DNA of 39,042 bases from Clostridiales bacterium (GCA_012718935.1 JAAYBH010000018.1:1-39042); one strand, 5' to 3'; shown: positions 8,779 to 16,368, counted from the stretch's first letter. Program-made: numbers and translations. Notes: generated by a model from the sequence alone, not told the origin.

Positions 8779-8911
8779 ACGGCATGGACGGTGACTCAGG
8801 CAGCATACGAAGTAAGCATTTCCACCTGTTTTGGGTTTATTTGCCATGCCGTCCGTAGGTCATCTCAGACCTGGCATATAAACCCTCAATAAAGACAATA
8901 TTAAGAGGGTG
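8779..8911 (+). promoter_or_regulatory. Competing hairpins between the M-box terminator and corA
   Basis: Three mutually exclusive pairings can be drawn. (i) ACGGCATGG (8779-8787), which holds the upstream-ORF start codon, pairs perfectly with CCATGCCGT (8844-8852). (ii) GGGTTTATTTGCCA (8833-8846) pairs with TGGCATATAAACCC (8872-8885) over 14 positions with one mismatch, with an inner AGGTC/GACCT helix. (iii) CCCTC (8883-8887) pairs with GAGGG (8905-8909), the corA Shine-Dalgarno. Pairing (i) blocks (ii), and (ii) blocks (iii). This is directly visible complementarity; its use is inference. Confidence 0.6.
8784..8858 (+). CDS. Putative 24-residue leader peptide upstream of corA
   Basis: A short frame with ATG at 8784 has a near-ideal GGAGGTG site 6 nt upstream and ends with TAG, encoding MDGDSGSIRSKHFHLF followed by WVYLPCRP. 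It lies wholly in the corA leader, after the M-box terminator, and its start codon and last codons fall inside alternative hairpins. Mg2+-transporter genes of enteric bacteria (mgtA, corA) have regulatory leader peptides, but this peptide shows no sequence likeness that I can recognise. It is not Pro-rich; the aromatic, basic stretch HFHLFWVY is its only distinctive piece. Translation is predicted only from the ribosome site and context. Confidence 0.5.
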   Translation: MDGDSGSIRSKHFHLFWVYLPCRP

Positions 8912-8916
8912 ATGTT

Positions 8917-9849
8917 ATGGTTAAATTTTTTAAGTCCGTCAATGACGAGCTTGTACAGTTCGAAGCGTTCGAAGACGGCGTTTGGGTTCATATGATTAAC
9001 CCTACGGAAGATGAAATCTTACAGGTATCAAAAGCTACCGGTATCGAAGGCGAATTCATACGCCCCGCGCTGGACGAAGAGGAACGGCCCCGTATTGAGA
9101 CTGATAACGGGCAGACGCTGATTCTTGTCGATATACCGATTGTGGAAGACGACGGCACAACGAACGTTTTCTCCACCATACCTCTCGGTATCGCCTTCGC
9201 AAGAGAAGCCATCATTACCGTCTGCCTTAAGGAGACGCCGATCCTGAATGACTTTATAACGAAGCGTGTCAAATCCTTTTATACATTTTTTAAAAGCCGC
9301 TTCATACTGCAGATTCTTTTCAAAAATGCGACGCTGTACCTACATTATCTGCGGAGCATTGAAAAAATCAGCAACAAAATTGAAAGCGACCTTCAAAAAT
9401 CCATGAAGAACAAGGAACTGGCACAGCTTCTGAAGCTTGAAAAAAGCCTTGTCTACTTCTCCACATCGTTAAAATCCAACGAGTCCGTGCTTGAAAAGAT
9501 GCTCAAACTTGAAGCGATCAAAAAGTTTGAAGAGGACCAGGATCTCCTCGAGGATGTCATCATCGAAAACAAACAGGCTATTGATATGACAAACATTTAC
9601 TCAAGCATTCTTACCGGAACGATGAATTCGTTAGCCTCCATCATATCCAACAATCTGAACATCGTTATGAAATCACTGACAATCGTCACAATTGCGCTGT
9701 CGGTACCGACGGCCATTTCCGGCTTCTTCGGCATGAATGTTCCGAACTTTTTTGAAAACAACCCGCTGGCCTTCCCCATCATCATCATCGGCTCGGTCGT
9801 TTTGTCAGCGCTGACCTCCATCCTGCTGTTCAGGAGACGTCTGTTCTAG
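8917..9849 (+). CDS. corA: CorA-family magnesium (divalent cation) transporter
   Basis: The 310-residue protein has the CorA plan: a large cytoplasmic N-terminal domain, a long charged helix (about residues 130-240, rich in Lys/Glu) and two C-terminal membrane helices. The diagnostic GMN motif is present as FFGMNVP after the first helix (near residue 270), and the protein ends in FRRRLF. CorA pentamers let Mg2+ enter the cell. Expression is controlled by the M-box and the unusual downstream leader at 8552-8911; GAGGGTG lies 5 nt before the ATG. A terminator follows at 9870-9901. The subfamily lacks obvious N-terminal changes; transport of Co2+/Ni2+ cannot be excluded. Confidence 0.95.
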   Translation: MVKFFKSVNDELVQFEAFEDGVWVHMINPTEDEILQVSKATGIEGEFIRPALDEEERPRIETDNGQTLILVDIPIVEDDGTTNVFSTIPLGIAFAREAIITVCLKETPILNDFITKRVKSFYTFFKSRFILQILFKNATLYLHYLRSIEKISNKIESDLQKSMKNKELAQLLKLEKSLVYFSTSLKSNESVLEKMLKLEAIKKFEEDQDLLEDVIIENKQAIDMTNIYSSILTGTMNSLASIISNNLNIVMKSLTIVTIALSVPTAISGFFGMNVPNFFENNPLAFPIIIIGSVVLSALTSILLFRRRLF

Positions 9850-9869
9850 TGGATGACTGTAATACTTAA

Positions 9870-9901
9870 AGCGCCCGCCGTTTAACGGCAGACGCTTTTT
9901 T
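9870..9901 (+). terminator. Terminator downstream of corA
   Basis: AGCG/CGCT outer and GCCG/CGGC inner helices with small internal mismatches and a 5-nt TTTAA loop are followed by TTTTTT. It lies 20 nt after the corA stop. Confidence 0.85.
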
Positions 9902-9915
9902 CATGCTTATTCTGC

Positions 9916-10140
9916 TCAGTCTTGTCTTAAAATCCCTTCACCGTCGTAAAAGGACTCCCCGGCTTCCCTCAGCATTCCCTTGCTGTCGATAAAATTGTCA
10001 CCGTCAGCCCTCAGATTGCCGGCGTAATCATAGTAATTCTCGCCGATCTGCCTGACGTTTCCCTGGTAATCGATAAAAGCTTCTCCCGGTTCTCGTAATC
10101 GTCCTTCCCCGTCGTAATAGCTTTCCGATCTAGAATACAT
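9916..10140 (-). CDS. Small protein of five tandem 14-residue repeats
   Basis: A 74-residue protein built almost wholly of repeats with period 14: Asp at 10, 24, 38, 52, 66; Gly at 13, 27, 41, 55, 69; Arg at 16, 30, 44, 58, 72; and Glu/Asp-turn positions at 6, 20, 34, 48, 62. The core is [ED]-x-[YF]-[YI]-D-x-x-G-x-[LV]-R-x-x-G. Units 1, 3 and 5 have YYD or FYD and units 2 and 4 FID, so a 28-residue double unit is likely. It looks like a chain of beta hairpins; I do not recognise a named family. GGGAGG lies 5 nt before ATG 10140, which rules out the upstream ATG 10155. No signal peptide or membrane segment. It has its own promoter at 10195-10223. Function unknown. Confidence 0.78.
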   Translation of the reverse strand: MYSRSESYYDGEGRLREPGEAFIDYQGNVRQIGENYYDYAGNLRADGDNFIDSKGMLREAGESFYDGEGILRQD

Positions 10141-10194
10141 CTCTTCCTCCCGCATCGTATGGAAAATATGCCGCCAGCATTACCTATACATGGA

Positions 10195-10223
10195 ATTCTA
10201 ACCTCGGGCGCGAATGTTGTCAA
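10195..10223 (-). promoter_or_regulatory. Promoter of the 14-residue-repeat gene with tandem 11-bp repeats at the -35
   Basis: On the minus strand a perfect TTGACA is followed after 17 nt by TAGAAT. The -35 overlaps two exact head-to-tail copies of an 11-bp unit (plus strand TTGTCAATATA at 10217-10227 and 10228-10238), one helical turn apart, so a second TTGACA stands 11 bp upstream. Confidence 0.7.
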
Positions 10224-10279
10224 TATATTGTCAATATAAAGGTATTAGAAACCCATTGTCTTTATACTCGTTATTTTGC

Positions 10280-10308
10280 TTGACTTTGTTTTCGTAATCA
10301 TGTAGAAT
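10280..10308 (+). promoter_or_regulatory. Promoter of the ylxM-ffh-rpsP-trmD operon
   Basis: TTGACT (-35, 5 of 6) and TAGAAT (-10, 5 of 6) are separated by 17 nt, about 48 nt before the ylxM start. Confidence 0.75.
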
Positions 10309-10356
10309 TGGCGTCAAGTAATTTTACTTAACAGCGCTCAACGTGAGGTGAAATCC

Positions 10357-10710
10357 ATGTCGGTCGATACGCTGCAGAAGACAATGCTCTATGATTTTTA
10401 CGGCGACCTGCTCACCCAAAAGCAGCGCGAGTATTATGATCTTTATCATAACGAGGACCTCTCGTTATCTGAGATCGCAGAAAGCGTCGGCATCACGCGT
10501 CAGGGCGTTTATGATATCATCACCCGGGCTGAGAGCACGCTGATGGAAATGGAAGAAAAGACGGGCATCATCCGTCGCTTCAGCGAAATGCAGACAGAAA
10601 TCACGAAAGCCGTCAATCTGGCGGAGGATATAGTAAAGCAGGCGCAGGACGAAGCTACCGCCGTCAAGGCGGGTCAGCTCGCCGAATTGCTTTTATCACT
10701 GAAAGGTTAG
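10357..10710 (+). CDS. ylxM: YlxM-family helix-turn-helix protein, SRP partner
   Basis: A 117-residue sigma-70 region-4-like protein. LLTQKQREYYDLYHNEDLSL and EIAESVGITRQGVYDIITRAE form the helix-turn-helix typical of YlxM/p13, which is always encoded beside ffh; Streptococcal YlxM has been reported to bind the SRP RNA/Ffh complex. I chose ATG 10357 because GAGGTG lies 6 nt upstream; the GTG nine bases earlier overlaps that site. It begins the operon and ends 7 nt before ffh. Confidence 0.93.
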   Translation: MSVDTLQKTMLYDFYGDLLTQKQREYYDLYHNEDLSLSEIAESVGITRQGVYDIITRAESTLMEMEEKTGIIRRFSEMQTEITKAVNLAEDIVKQAQDEATAVKAGQLAELLLSLKG

Positions 10711-10717
10711 GTATCCG

Positions 10718-12091
10718 ATGGCATTTGAGAGCTTATCCGAAAAACTGAATGCCGCCTTTAAAAAACTGCGCGGCAAAGGCCGGCTCCACGAAGCCGATAT
10801 CAAGGAAGCCATGCGCGAAGTCCGTCTGGCGCTTCTGGAAGCGGACGTCAGCTTTAAGGTCGTTAAGGACTTTATCAATACCGTTAGCGCGCGCGCCGTC
10901 GGCAAAGACGTTCTTGAGAGCCTGACGCCGGCTCAGATGGTCATAAAAATCGTCAATGAGGAACTCTGCGCCCTCATGGGCAGCACGAACGCCAAGATCA
11001 AAATATCATCGAAACCGCCGACTGTGGTCATGCTCGTCGGGCTTCAGGGCGCCGGTAAAACGACGAACGGCGCGAAGCTGGCAGCTCTGATGCGCAAGCA
11101 GCAAAGCAAGCGCCCGCTGCTTGTGGCGTGCGATATTTACCGCCCTGCTGCAATCAAACAGCTTGAAACCGTCGGCGCGCAGCTTGATATCCCCGTTTTT
11201 CAAATGGGGACAGCAAATCCCGTTGATATTGCCAAGGCTTCCATCGTCCACGCCCACAAGCACGGAAACGACATCGTTTTCCTCGACACAGCCGGTCGCC
11301 TCCACATTGACGAGGCACTGATGGATGAGCTTAAAAACATCAAGGCTGCTGTTGAGCCGACTGAGATCCTGCTCGTCGTCGACGCCATGACAGGCCAGGA
11401 TGCCGTGAACGCCGCCACAGCTTTTAACGATGCTCTCGGCATCGACGGCATTATGCTGACGAAGCTGGACGGCGACGCCCGGGGCGGCGCCGCCCTTTCC
11501 GTCAAAGCCATCACCGGCAAGCCTGTAAAATTCGCGGGTATCGGCGAAAAGCTTGACCAAATCGAGGTCTTTCACCCCGACCGGATGGCATCGCGAATTC
11601 TCGGTATGGGCGATGTGCTGACGCTGATTGAAAAGGCAGAGCTGAACTTCGACGAGAAGAAAGCCCGGGAAATGGCTGAAAAGCTCTCTAAGAATAAATT
11701 CACGCTGACCGATTACTACGAACAGATCAGCCAGCTCAAGTCGATGGGCGGTCTGTCCGAAATTGCCGGGATGCTTCCCGGCGTCGACGCCAAGGCGCTG
11801 GCCGGCGCGTCTGTTGACGAAAAGGCGATTTCTAAAACCGAGGCAATCATTCTATCCATGACTCCGAAGGAACGGGAAAATCCCGATATACTGAACTCCA
11901 GCCGGAAAAAACGAATTGCAGCCGGCTGCGGACTGCAGGTTGTCGATATTAATCGTCTGCTCAAGCAATTTGATATGATGCAGACGATGACGAAACAGAT
12001 GTCCAGGGGCAAAATGCCGGCCATGCTCGGAGGCGGCAAGATGGCTGGAATGAAGAACATGAAGGGCAAAAAAGGCATGTTCGGGTTTTAG
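10718..12091 (+). CDS. ffh: Signal recognition particle protein Ffh
   Basis: The 457-residue SRP54 GTPase binds signal sequences on ribosomes and delivers them to FtsY at the membrane. The N domain is followed by the G domain with P-loop GLQGAGKTT at residues 108-116, [17 protein letters not shown] and [10 protein letters not shown]. The C-terminal M domain has [10 protein letters not shown] and ends in a Met-, Gly- and Lys-rich tail ([23 protein letters not shown]) that binds SRP RNA and signal peptides. The ribosome site is modest (AAAGG). It lies 7 nt after ylxM and upstream of rpsP, the usual Firmicutes order. Confidence 0.98.
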   Translation: MAFESLSEKLNAAFKKLRGKGRLHEADIKEAMREVRLALLEADVSFKVVKDFINTVSARAVGKDVLESLTPAQMVIKIVNEELCALMGSTNAKIKISSKPPTVVMLVGLQGAGKTTNGAKLAALMRKQQSKRPLLVACDIYRPAAIKQLETVGAQLDIPVFQMGTANPVDIAKASIVHAHKHGNDIVFLDTAGRLHIDEALMDELKNIKAAVEPTEILLVVDAMTGQDAVNAATAFNDALGIDGIMLTKLDGDARGGAALSVKAITGKPVKFAGIGEKLDQIEVFHPDRMASRILGMGDVLTLIEKAELNFDEKKAREMAEKLSKNKFTLTDYYEQISQLKSMGGLSEIAGMLPGVDAKALAGASVDEKAISKTEAIILSMTPKERENPDILNSSRKKRIAAGCGLQVVDINRLLKQFDMMQTMTKQMSRGKMPAMLGGGKMAGMKNMKGKKGMFGF

Positions 12092-12162
12092 GCATACACA
12101 CAGACCAATACTTGAAGAGTATTACTGATATATATTTCTTAAATAATACGGAGGAATTCAGA

Positions 12163-12402
12163 ATGGTAAAAATCAGACTTCGCAGAATGGGCGCAAAGAA
12201 AAATCCCTATTACAGGATCATTGTCGCCGACTCCCTGTCCCCTCGCGACGGCAGATGCATCGAGGAAATCGGAGCTTACGATCCGTTGACCGAACCGGTG
12301 ACGCTCAAGGTCAATTCCGAGCGTGCGCAATACTGGATAAAGAACGGAGCACAGCCGACCGACACAGTGAAGGCTCTTTTGAAAAAAGCCGGCGCGTTAT
12401 GA
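12163..12402 (+). CDS. rpsP: 30S ribosomal protein S16
   Basis: A 79-residue S16 starting [19 protein letters not shown], with the conserved [17 protein letters not shown] following. GGAGG 8 nt upstream fixes the start; the longer frame from 12112 has no ribosome site. It helps assemble the 5' domain of the small subunit. Its stop overlaps an ATG (ATGA) in the next frame, so khpA is closely coupled. Confidence 0.98.
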   Translation: MVKIRLRRMGAKKNPYYRIIVADSLSPRDGRCIEEIGAYDPLTEPVTLKVNSERAQYWIKNGAQPTDTVKALLKKAGAL

Positions 12403-12416
12403 GTGGGGTTGTGCCG

Positions 12417-12647
12417 ATGAAAGAATTATTGCTTTATATCGCGCAAAATCTTGTTGAGAACCCTGACGATGTCACGGTGACGGAGAAAGAAGCAGAGGCA
12501 GAAACGGTCTATGAACTCCGTGTTGCCCAAAGCGATATGGGTAAAATCATCGGACGTCAGGGTAAGGTCGCCAAAGAAATCCGGATCCTCATGCGTTCCG
12601 TTGCCCAGCGGCAGGGCAAGCGCATCCGGATCGATATCGTCGACTGA
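12417..12647 (+). CDS. khpA: KhpA-type KH-domain RNA-binding protein
   Basis: The 76-residue single KH domain contains the RNA-binding GxxG loop as IIGRQGKVAKEIR in its middle and ends at RIRIDIVD, the normal length for KhpA (YlqC). KhpA works with KhpB/Jag in RNA binding and affects cell elongation in streptococci. I chose ATG 12417, with GGGG 8 nt upstream; ATG 12399, overlapping the rpsP stop as ATGA, would add six residues and cannot be excluded. Position between rpsP and rimM is the usual one. Confidence 0.93.
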   Translation: MKELLLYIAQNLVENPDDVTVTEKEAEAETVYELRVAQSDMGKIIGRQGKVAKEIRILMRSVAQRQGKRIRIDIVD

Positions 12648-12660
12648 ATAGCATTGAGTC

Positions 12661-12688
12661 AAAGGGCGGACACGAGGTCCGCCCCTAC
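12661..12688 (-). repeat. REP-like palindromic repeat, copy 1
   Basis: GGGCGGAC (12664-12671) and GTCCGCCC (12677-12684) make an 8-bp stem with a 5-nt loop. On the minus strand it reads GTAGGGGCGGACCTCGTGTC and continues CGCCCTTT. It matches the copy at 18207-18233 except for paired changes in the stem. It lies between khpA and rimM. Confidence 0.75.
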
Positions 12689-12720
12689 TGGCATTCCCGC
12701 ACATTTTCGGAGGTCCTATT

Positions 12721-13209
12721 ATGCTAAAACAGTATCTCGAAGCCGGTAAAATCACGTCCACCCACGGTGTGCGCGGCGAGGTCCGGATTGAACCGTGGAC
12801 GAATTCACCAGAGTTTTTATGCGGCTTCAACACCCTTTATATCGACGGCATTCCGATGAAAGTTCTGTCAATGAGGCCACACAAAACATCCGTCATTGCT
12901 TTGTTTGACGGCATCGATCATATAGACAGCGCCGTACGACTGAAAAACAAGATAGTTTTTATCGACAGAAATGATGCCGGCCTTGAGTCCGGCGAGCATT
13001 TTATATCCGACCTGATCGGCCTCACAGCTGTAGATGATGCGACCGGCGAAGAACTCGGTAAAATAACAGAGATCATACAGCTTCAGCCAAATAATGTCTA
13101 TGTCATTACGGGGCAGCGGGAAATCCTGATCCCCTCCGTACCCGAATTTGTCAGGGACATCAATATCGAAGCAGGACGGATCACGTTCAAATTGTTAGAG
13201 GGCATGTAA
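12721..13209 (+). CDS. rimM: 16S rRNA processing protein RimM
   Basis: A 162-residue protein with the two expected parts: an N-terminal beta-barrel domain (AGKITSTHGVRGEVRIEPWT near residues 8-27) and a C-terminal PRC barrel (DLIGLTAVDDATGEELGKI and the closing PSVPEFVRDINIEAGRI). RimM assists maturation of the 30S 3' domain and binds S19. GGAGG lies 8 nt before the ATG. Its stop overlaps the trmD start (TAATG), so translation is coupled. Confidence 0.97.
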   Translation: MLKQYLEAGKITSTHGVRGEVRIEPWTNSPEFLCGFNTLYIDGIPMKVLSMRPHKTSVIALFDGIDHIDSAVRLKNKIVFIDRNDAGLESGEHFISDLIGLTAVDDATGEELGKITEIIQLQPNNVYVITGQREILIPSVPEFVRDINIEAGRITFKLLEGM

Positions 13210-13964
13210 TGAGAATCGATATCATGACGCTTTTCCCCGACACCGTCGGGGATATCCTTTCGGAGAGCATCCTCGGCCGCGGACAGGAACGCGGCTTTAT
13301 CCGCATCGAATGCCATCAGATACGTGATTATACGACGAACCGGCAAAATCAGGTGGATGATTATCCTTACGGAGGCGGCCGCGGCTGCGTGATGCAGGTG
13401 CAGCCGCTTTACGACTGCTGGAAGCACATCTGTGATGAAGCCGGATTCCGCGTGCATACTATCTACATGTCGCCATGCGGCAAGGTTTTCCGTCAGGAAG
13501 ACGCCATACGCTTAAAGACGGATTACGAACGGCTGATTCTCGTCTGCGGCCATTATGAAGGAATTGACGAACGTTTTATCGAATTATGCGTCGACGAGGA
13601 AATATCCCTCGGCGATTTTGTCATGACCGGCGGTGAGATCCCCGCCCTCGCTGTCGCGGACGCCGTATGCCGTCTTGTGCCTGGTGTTCTGCCCGACGAG
13701 GAATGCTTCCAAAACGAGAGCCATTGGAACGGTTTGCTGGAATACCCGCAGTATTCGCGCCCTGAAACCTTCAACGGACTCCGCGTTCCCGAGGTCCTCT
13801 TATCCGGTCACCATGTCAACATTTCCAAATGGCGGCGTAAGCAATCCATTCTCAGAACGCGCATTCGGCGGCCGGACATGTTCTCCAGGCTGGAGTTCAC
13901 GGAAAAAGAGGACTTAAAGATCATAAAGGAAATTAATACAGAAGATATTACAAAATTTAGCTGA
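13209..13964 (+). CDS. trmD: tRNA (guanine-N1)-methyltransferase
   Basis: The 251-residue SPOUT-class enzyme methylates G37 of tRNAs, using S-adenosylmethionine, to prevent frameshifting. It begins MRIDIMTLFPD and has QVDDYPYGGGRGCVMQ, VCGHYEGIDERF, and the knot region EISLGDFVMTGGE, followed by the YSRPETFNG segment near residue 180. All are in normal order. The C terminus ends in an unusually AT-rich stretch that forms the first of three 20-nt-spaced repeats running into the nfnA leader. The usual next gene, rplS (L19), is not here. Confidence 0.98.
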   Translation: MRIDIMTLFPDTVGDILSESILGRGQERGFIRIECHQIRDYTTNRQNQVDDYPYGGGRGCVMQVQPLYDCWKHICDEAGFRVHTIYMSPCGKVFRQEDAIRLKTDYERLILVCGHYEGIDERFIELCVDEEISLGDFVMTGGEIPALAVADAVCRLVPGVLPDEECFQNESHWNGLLEYPQYSRPETFNGLRVPEVLLSGHHVNISKWRRKQSILRTRIRRPDMFSRLEFTEKEDLKIIKEINTEDITKFS

Positions 13965-13998
13965 ATATTACAAGATTTCAATGCATTATACAAGAATT
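13945..13998 (+). repeat. Three 20-nt-spaced direct repeats upstream of nfnA
   Basis: ATATTACAAAATTT (13945), ATATTACAAGATTT (13965) and ATTATACAAGAATT (13985) start exactly 20 nt apart. The first covers the last codons of trmD. Equal spacing near two helical turns suggests stacked protein-binding sites. Confidence 0.65.
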
Positions 13999-14039
13999 AC
14001 AGTATATCAACTGTTATAATATATCAGTTGATATACTGT
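13999..14039 (+). promoter_or_regulatory. 15-bp perfect inverted repeat upstream of nfnA
   Basis: ACAGTATATCAACTG (13999-14013) and CAGTTGATATACTGT (14025-14039) are perfect inverted copies around an 11-nt AT spacer that contains TATAAT. The right arm ends 37 nt before the nfnA start. No T run follows, so it is not a plain terminator. It may be an operator over the promoter; no good -35 was found. Confidence 0.65.
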
Positions 14040-14076
14040 TTGAAGAAATCAAAAAACAATGGGGGTAATTGATGTT

Positions 14077-14922
14077 ATGTTTCGTATAGCCAACAAGCAA
14101 AAACTAAACGACTCCGTAACCCTGATGGATATCGAGGCACCCGATATCGCAAGGAAAGCTCTCGCAGGCCAATTCATCATTTTCAGGATCGACGAATGCG
14201 GCGAACGCGTCCCTCTCACCATCGCGGATACAGATCCGGCCCGCGGCACGGTGACGATCATATTCCAGATCGTCGGCCGGTCGACCATGTTGTTAAACCA
14301 ACTGAACGCGGGAGATTACCTGCTTGACTTTGTCGGGCCTCTCGGTATTCCGACCCATCTCGACGGCCTCAAAAAGGTTGCCGTTGTCGGCGGCGGCGTC
14401 GGCTGTGCTATTGCCTATCCTTCGGCAAAGGCCCTTTTCAATAAAGGTGTCCATGTTGATATGATCGCGGGCTTCCGCTCCAAGGATATCGTCATTCTCG
14501 AAGATCAGATGCGGGCCGTCTGCAACAACTTTTATCTGATGACGGACGACGGTACGGCAGGCGAAAAAGGCTTTACGACAACAAAACTCCAGCAGCTCCT
14601 TGAAAAGAATAACGATTATGATCTCGTCGTCGCCATCGGCCCCATCATTATGATGAAGCTGATTGTCAATACGGCGAAGCCCTTCGGTGTCCCCTGCACG
14701 GTCAGCCTCAACCCGATAATGATTGACGGCACGGGCATGTGCGGCTGCTGCCGCGTCACTGTGGACGGCAAAATGCGCTTCGCCTGCGTCGAGGGACCGG
14801 ACTTTGACGGTTACAAGGTGGATTTTGACGAGCTCATCAAGAGAAATTCACTCTATAAAGAACGCGAGACCCATGATCGCGAGCACGTTTGTAATTTGAC
14901 GGGGGGTGTCAGACATGCCTAA
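14077..14922 (+). CDS. nfnA: NfnA: FAD/[2Fe-2S] subunit of NADH-dependent ferredoxin:NADP+ oxidoreductase
   Basis: A 281-residue protein of the ferredoxin-NADP-reductase / dihydroorotate dehydrogenase K-type family. The FAD-binding half has EAPDIARKALAGQFIIFRI; the NAD-binding half has KKVAVVGGGVGCAIAYP. Near the C terminus GTGMCGCCRVTV plus a later FACVEGP cysteine fit the [2Fe-2S] site of this family. With NfnB it forms the electron-bifurcating transhydrogenase, in which reduced ferredoxin and NADH together reduce NADP+. Related SudB subunits look alike, so the exact reaction is inferred. I prefer ATG 14077, since GGGGGT lies 10 nt upstream; ATG 14059 has no ribosome site. Confidence 0.85.
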   Translation: MFRIANKQKLNDSVTLMDIEAPDIARKALAGQFIIFRIDECGERVPLTIADTDPARGTVTIIFQIVGRSTMLLNQLNAGDYLLDFVGPLGIPTHLDGLKKVAVVGGGVGCAIAYPSAKALFNKGVHVDMIAGFRSKDIVILEDQMRAVCNNFYLMTDDGTAGEKGFTTTKLQQLLEKNNDYDLVVAIGPIIMMKLIVNTAKPFGVPCTVSLNPIMIDGTGMCGCCRVTVDGKMRFACVEGPDFDGYKVDFDELIKRNSLYKERETHDREHVCNLTGGVRHA

Positions 14923-16306
14923 TATGGACAAGAACAAAACGGCGATGCCCGAGCAGGAGCCGATGATCCGCAACAAAAACTTCCAGGAGGTCGCGCTCGG
15001 ATACACCGAGGAAAACGCCAGGATCGAAGCGCAGCGCTGCCTGAACTGCAAGCACAAGCCATGTGTTGCCGGCTGCCCTGTCAAAGTCCGTATCCCTGAG
15101 TTTATCAAAAAGATTGATGAGGGTGATTACGAAGGCGCGTACGAAATTCTCACATCGACCAACAGCCTCCCGGCCGTCTGCGGCCGCGTCTGCCCGCAGG
15201 AGTCCCAGTGCGAGGCCGTATGCGTCCGCGGCATCAAGGGTGAACCCGTCGGCATCGGCCGTCTCGAGCGATTTACCGCCGACTGGCATATGGCGCACCA
15301 GACCGCTCCGAAAAAGGAGAGCATCGTTAAAAATGGGCACAAAGTCGCCGTTGTCGGCTCCGGCCCTGCCGGTCTCACATGTGCCGGAGATTTGGCGCTT
15401 GCCGGTTATGACGTGACAATATACGAGTCTCTTCATGAGGCCGGCGGCGTTCTCATCTACGGGATTCCCCAGTTCCGTCTGCCGAAGGAGATTGTCAAAA
15501 AGGAAGTCGAGCGCCTTGAGAATATGGGCATCACCATCAACAAGGACTATGTCATCGGCCGGACCATCACCGTCGACGAGCTGTTTGAGAACGGCTTCGA
15601 GGCTGTATTTATCGGCAGCGGCGCCGGTCTTCCCGAATTTCTCGGGATTCCCGGCGAATCTCTCCTCGGTGTATATTCCGCCAACGAGTACCTGACCCGC
15701 ATCAATCTGATGAAATCCTATAAAGAAGGCTACGACACGCCTCCCGTCGTCAGCAAGGTCGTCGCCGTCGTCGGCGGCGGCAACGTGGCAATGGACGCCG
15801 CCCGCTGCGCCCAGCGCATGGGCGCCGAGAAGGTGTACATCATTTATCGCCGCTCCATGGAGGAGCTTCCCGCACGTAAAGAGGAAGTTCATCACGCCAT
15901 CGAGGAAGGCATCGAGTTCAAGCTTCTGAACAACCCTGTGGCAATCCTCGGGGACGAGAACGGCCGTGTCAAAGCCATCGAGTGCGTCCGTATGGAGCTC
16001 GGCGAGCCCGATGCCTCCGGACGCCGCCGGCCTGTACCTGTTGAGGGCTCGAACTTTACCCTGGATGTGGATACCGTTGTCATCTCCGTCGGTACGAGCC
16101 CGAATCCCCTCATCAAGTCCACAACGAAAGGTCTCGAAACGAACAAGCATGGCTGCCTCATCGCTGACGACGCCGGCGCCACGACCCGCGAAGGCGTTTT
16201 TGCCGGCGGTGACGCCGTCACCGGCGCCGCCACCGTCATCCTCGCTATGGGCGCAGGCAAGACGGCCGCCGCGTCGATCATGAAGTATATCGAAGCCAAA
16301 AAATAG
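14915..16306 (+). CDS. nfnB: NfnB: large subunit of NADH-dependent ferredoxin:NADP+ oxidoreductase (GltD-like)
   Basis: A 463-residue GltD-like flavoprotein, often annotated as glutamate synthase small subunit. The N-terminal domain holds two four-cysteine groups, CLNCKHKPCVAGCP and CGRVCPQESQCEAVC, for [4Fe-4S] clusters. Then come an FAD-binding Rossmann motif (VVGSGPAGLTCAGDLALAG) and a second nucleotide-binding motif for NADPH (VVGGGNVAMDAARCAQRMG). It overlaps nfnA by 8 nt, with GGGGGGTG 6 nt before ATG 14915. The pairing with nfnA and lack of a GltB large subunit argue for NfnAB rather than glutamate synthase. Confidence 0.88.
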   Translation: MPNMDKNKTAMPEQEPMIRNKNFQEVALGYTEENARIEAQRCLNCKHKPCVAGCPVKVRIPEFIKKIDEGDYEGAYEILTSTNSLPAVCGRVCPQESQCEAVCVRGIKGEPVGIGRLERFTADWHMAHQTAPKKESIVKNGHKVAVVGSGPAGLTCAGDLALAGYDVTIYESLHEAGGVLIYGIPQFRLPKEIVKKEVERLENMGITINKDYVIGRTITVDELFENGFEAVFIGSGAGLPEFLGIPGESLLGVYSANEYLTRINLMKSYKEGYDTPPVVSKVVAVVGGGNVAMDAARCAQRMGAEKVYIIYRRSMEELPARKEEVHHAIEEGIEFKLLNNPVAILGDENGRVKAIECVRMELGEPDASGRRRPVPVEGSNFTLDVDTVVISVGTSPNPLIKSTTKGLETNKHGCLIADDAGATTREGVFAGGDAVTGAATVILAMGAGKTAAASIMKYIEAKK

Positions 16307-16322
16307 ACAAAAAAAGCGCATT

Positions 16323-16355
16323 AAAAACGGCTGCGGAGCTTGACTCCGCAGCCGT
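16323..16355 (-). terminator. Terminator between nfnB and the HPr-like gene
   Basis: ACGGCTGCGGAG (16327-16338) and CTCCGCAGCCGT (16344-16355) form a perfect 12-bp stem with a 5-nt loop. On the minus strand T residues follow, so it ends the HPr-like gene, 13 nt after its stop. On the plus strand the following sequence is AT-rich but not a T run; it may also stop nfnAB. Confidence 0.88.
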
Positions 16356-16368
16356 AATAATTATAGTC

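Noticed and set aside
13999-14039. Palindrome read as a trmD terminator
   Set aside because: The stem is AT-rich and neither strand has a T run after it, so a plain intrinsic terminator is unlikely.
14909-16321. 470-codon open frame on the minus strand opposite nfnB
   Set aside because: It exactly mirrors nfnB, has no ribosome site or family similarity, and arises from the GC-rich third positions of the real gene.
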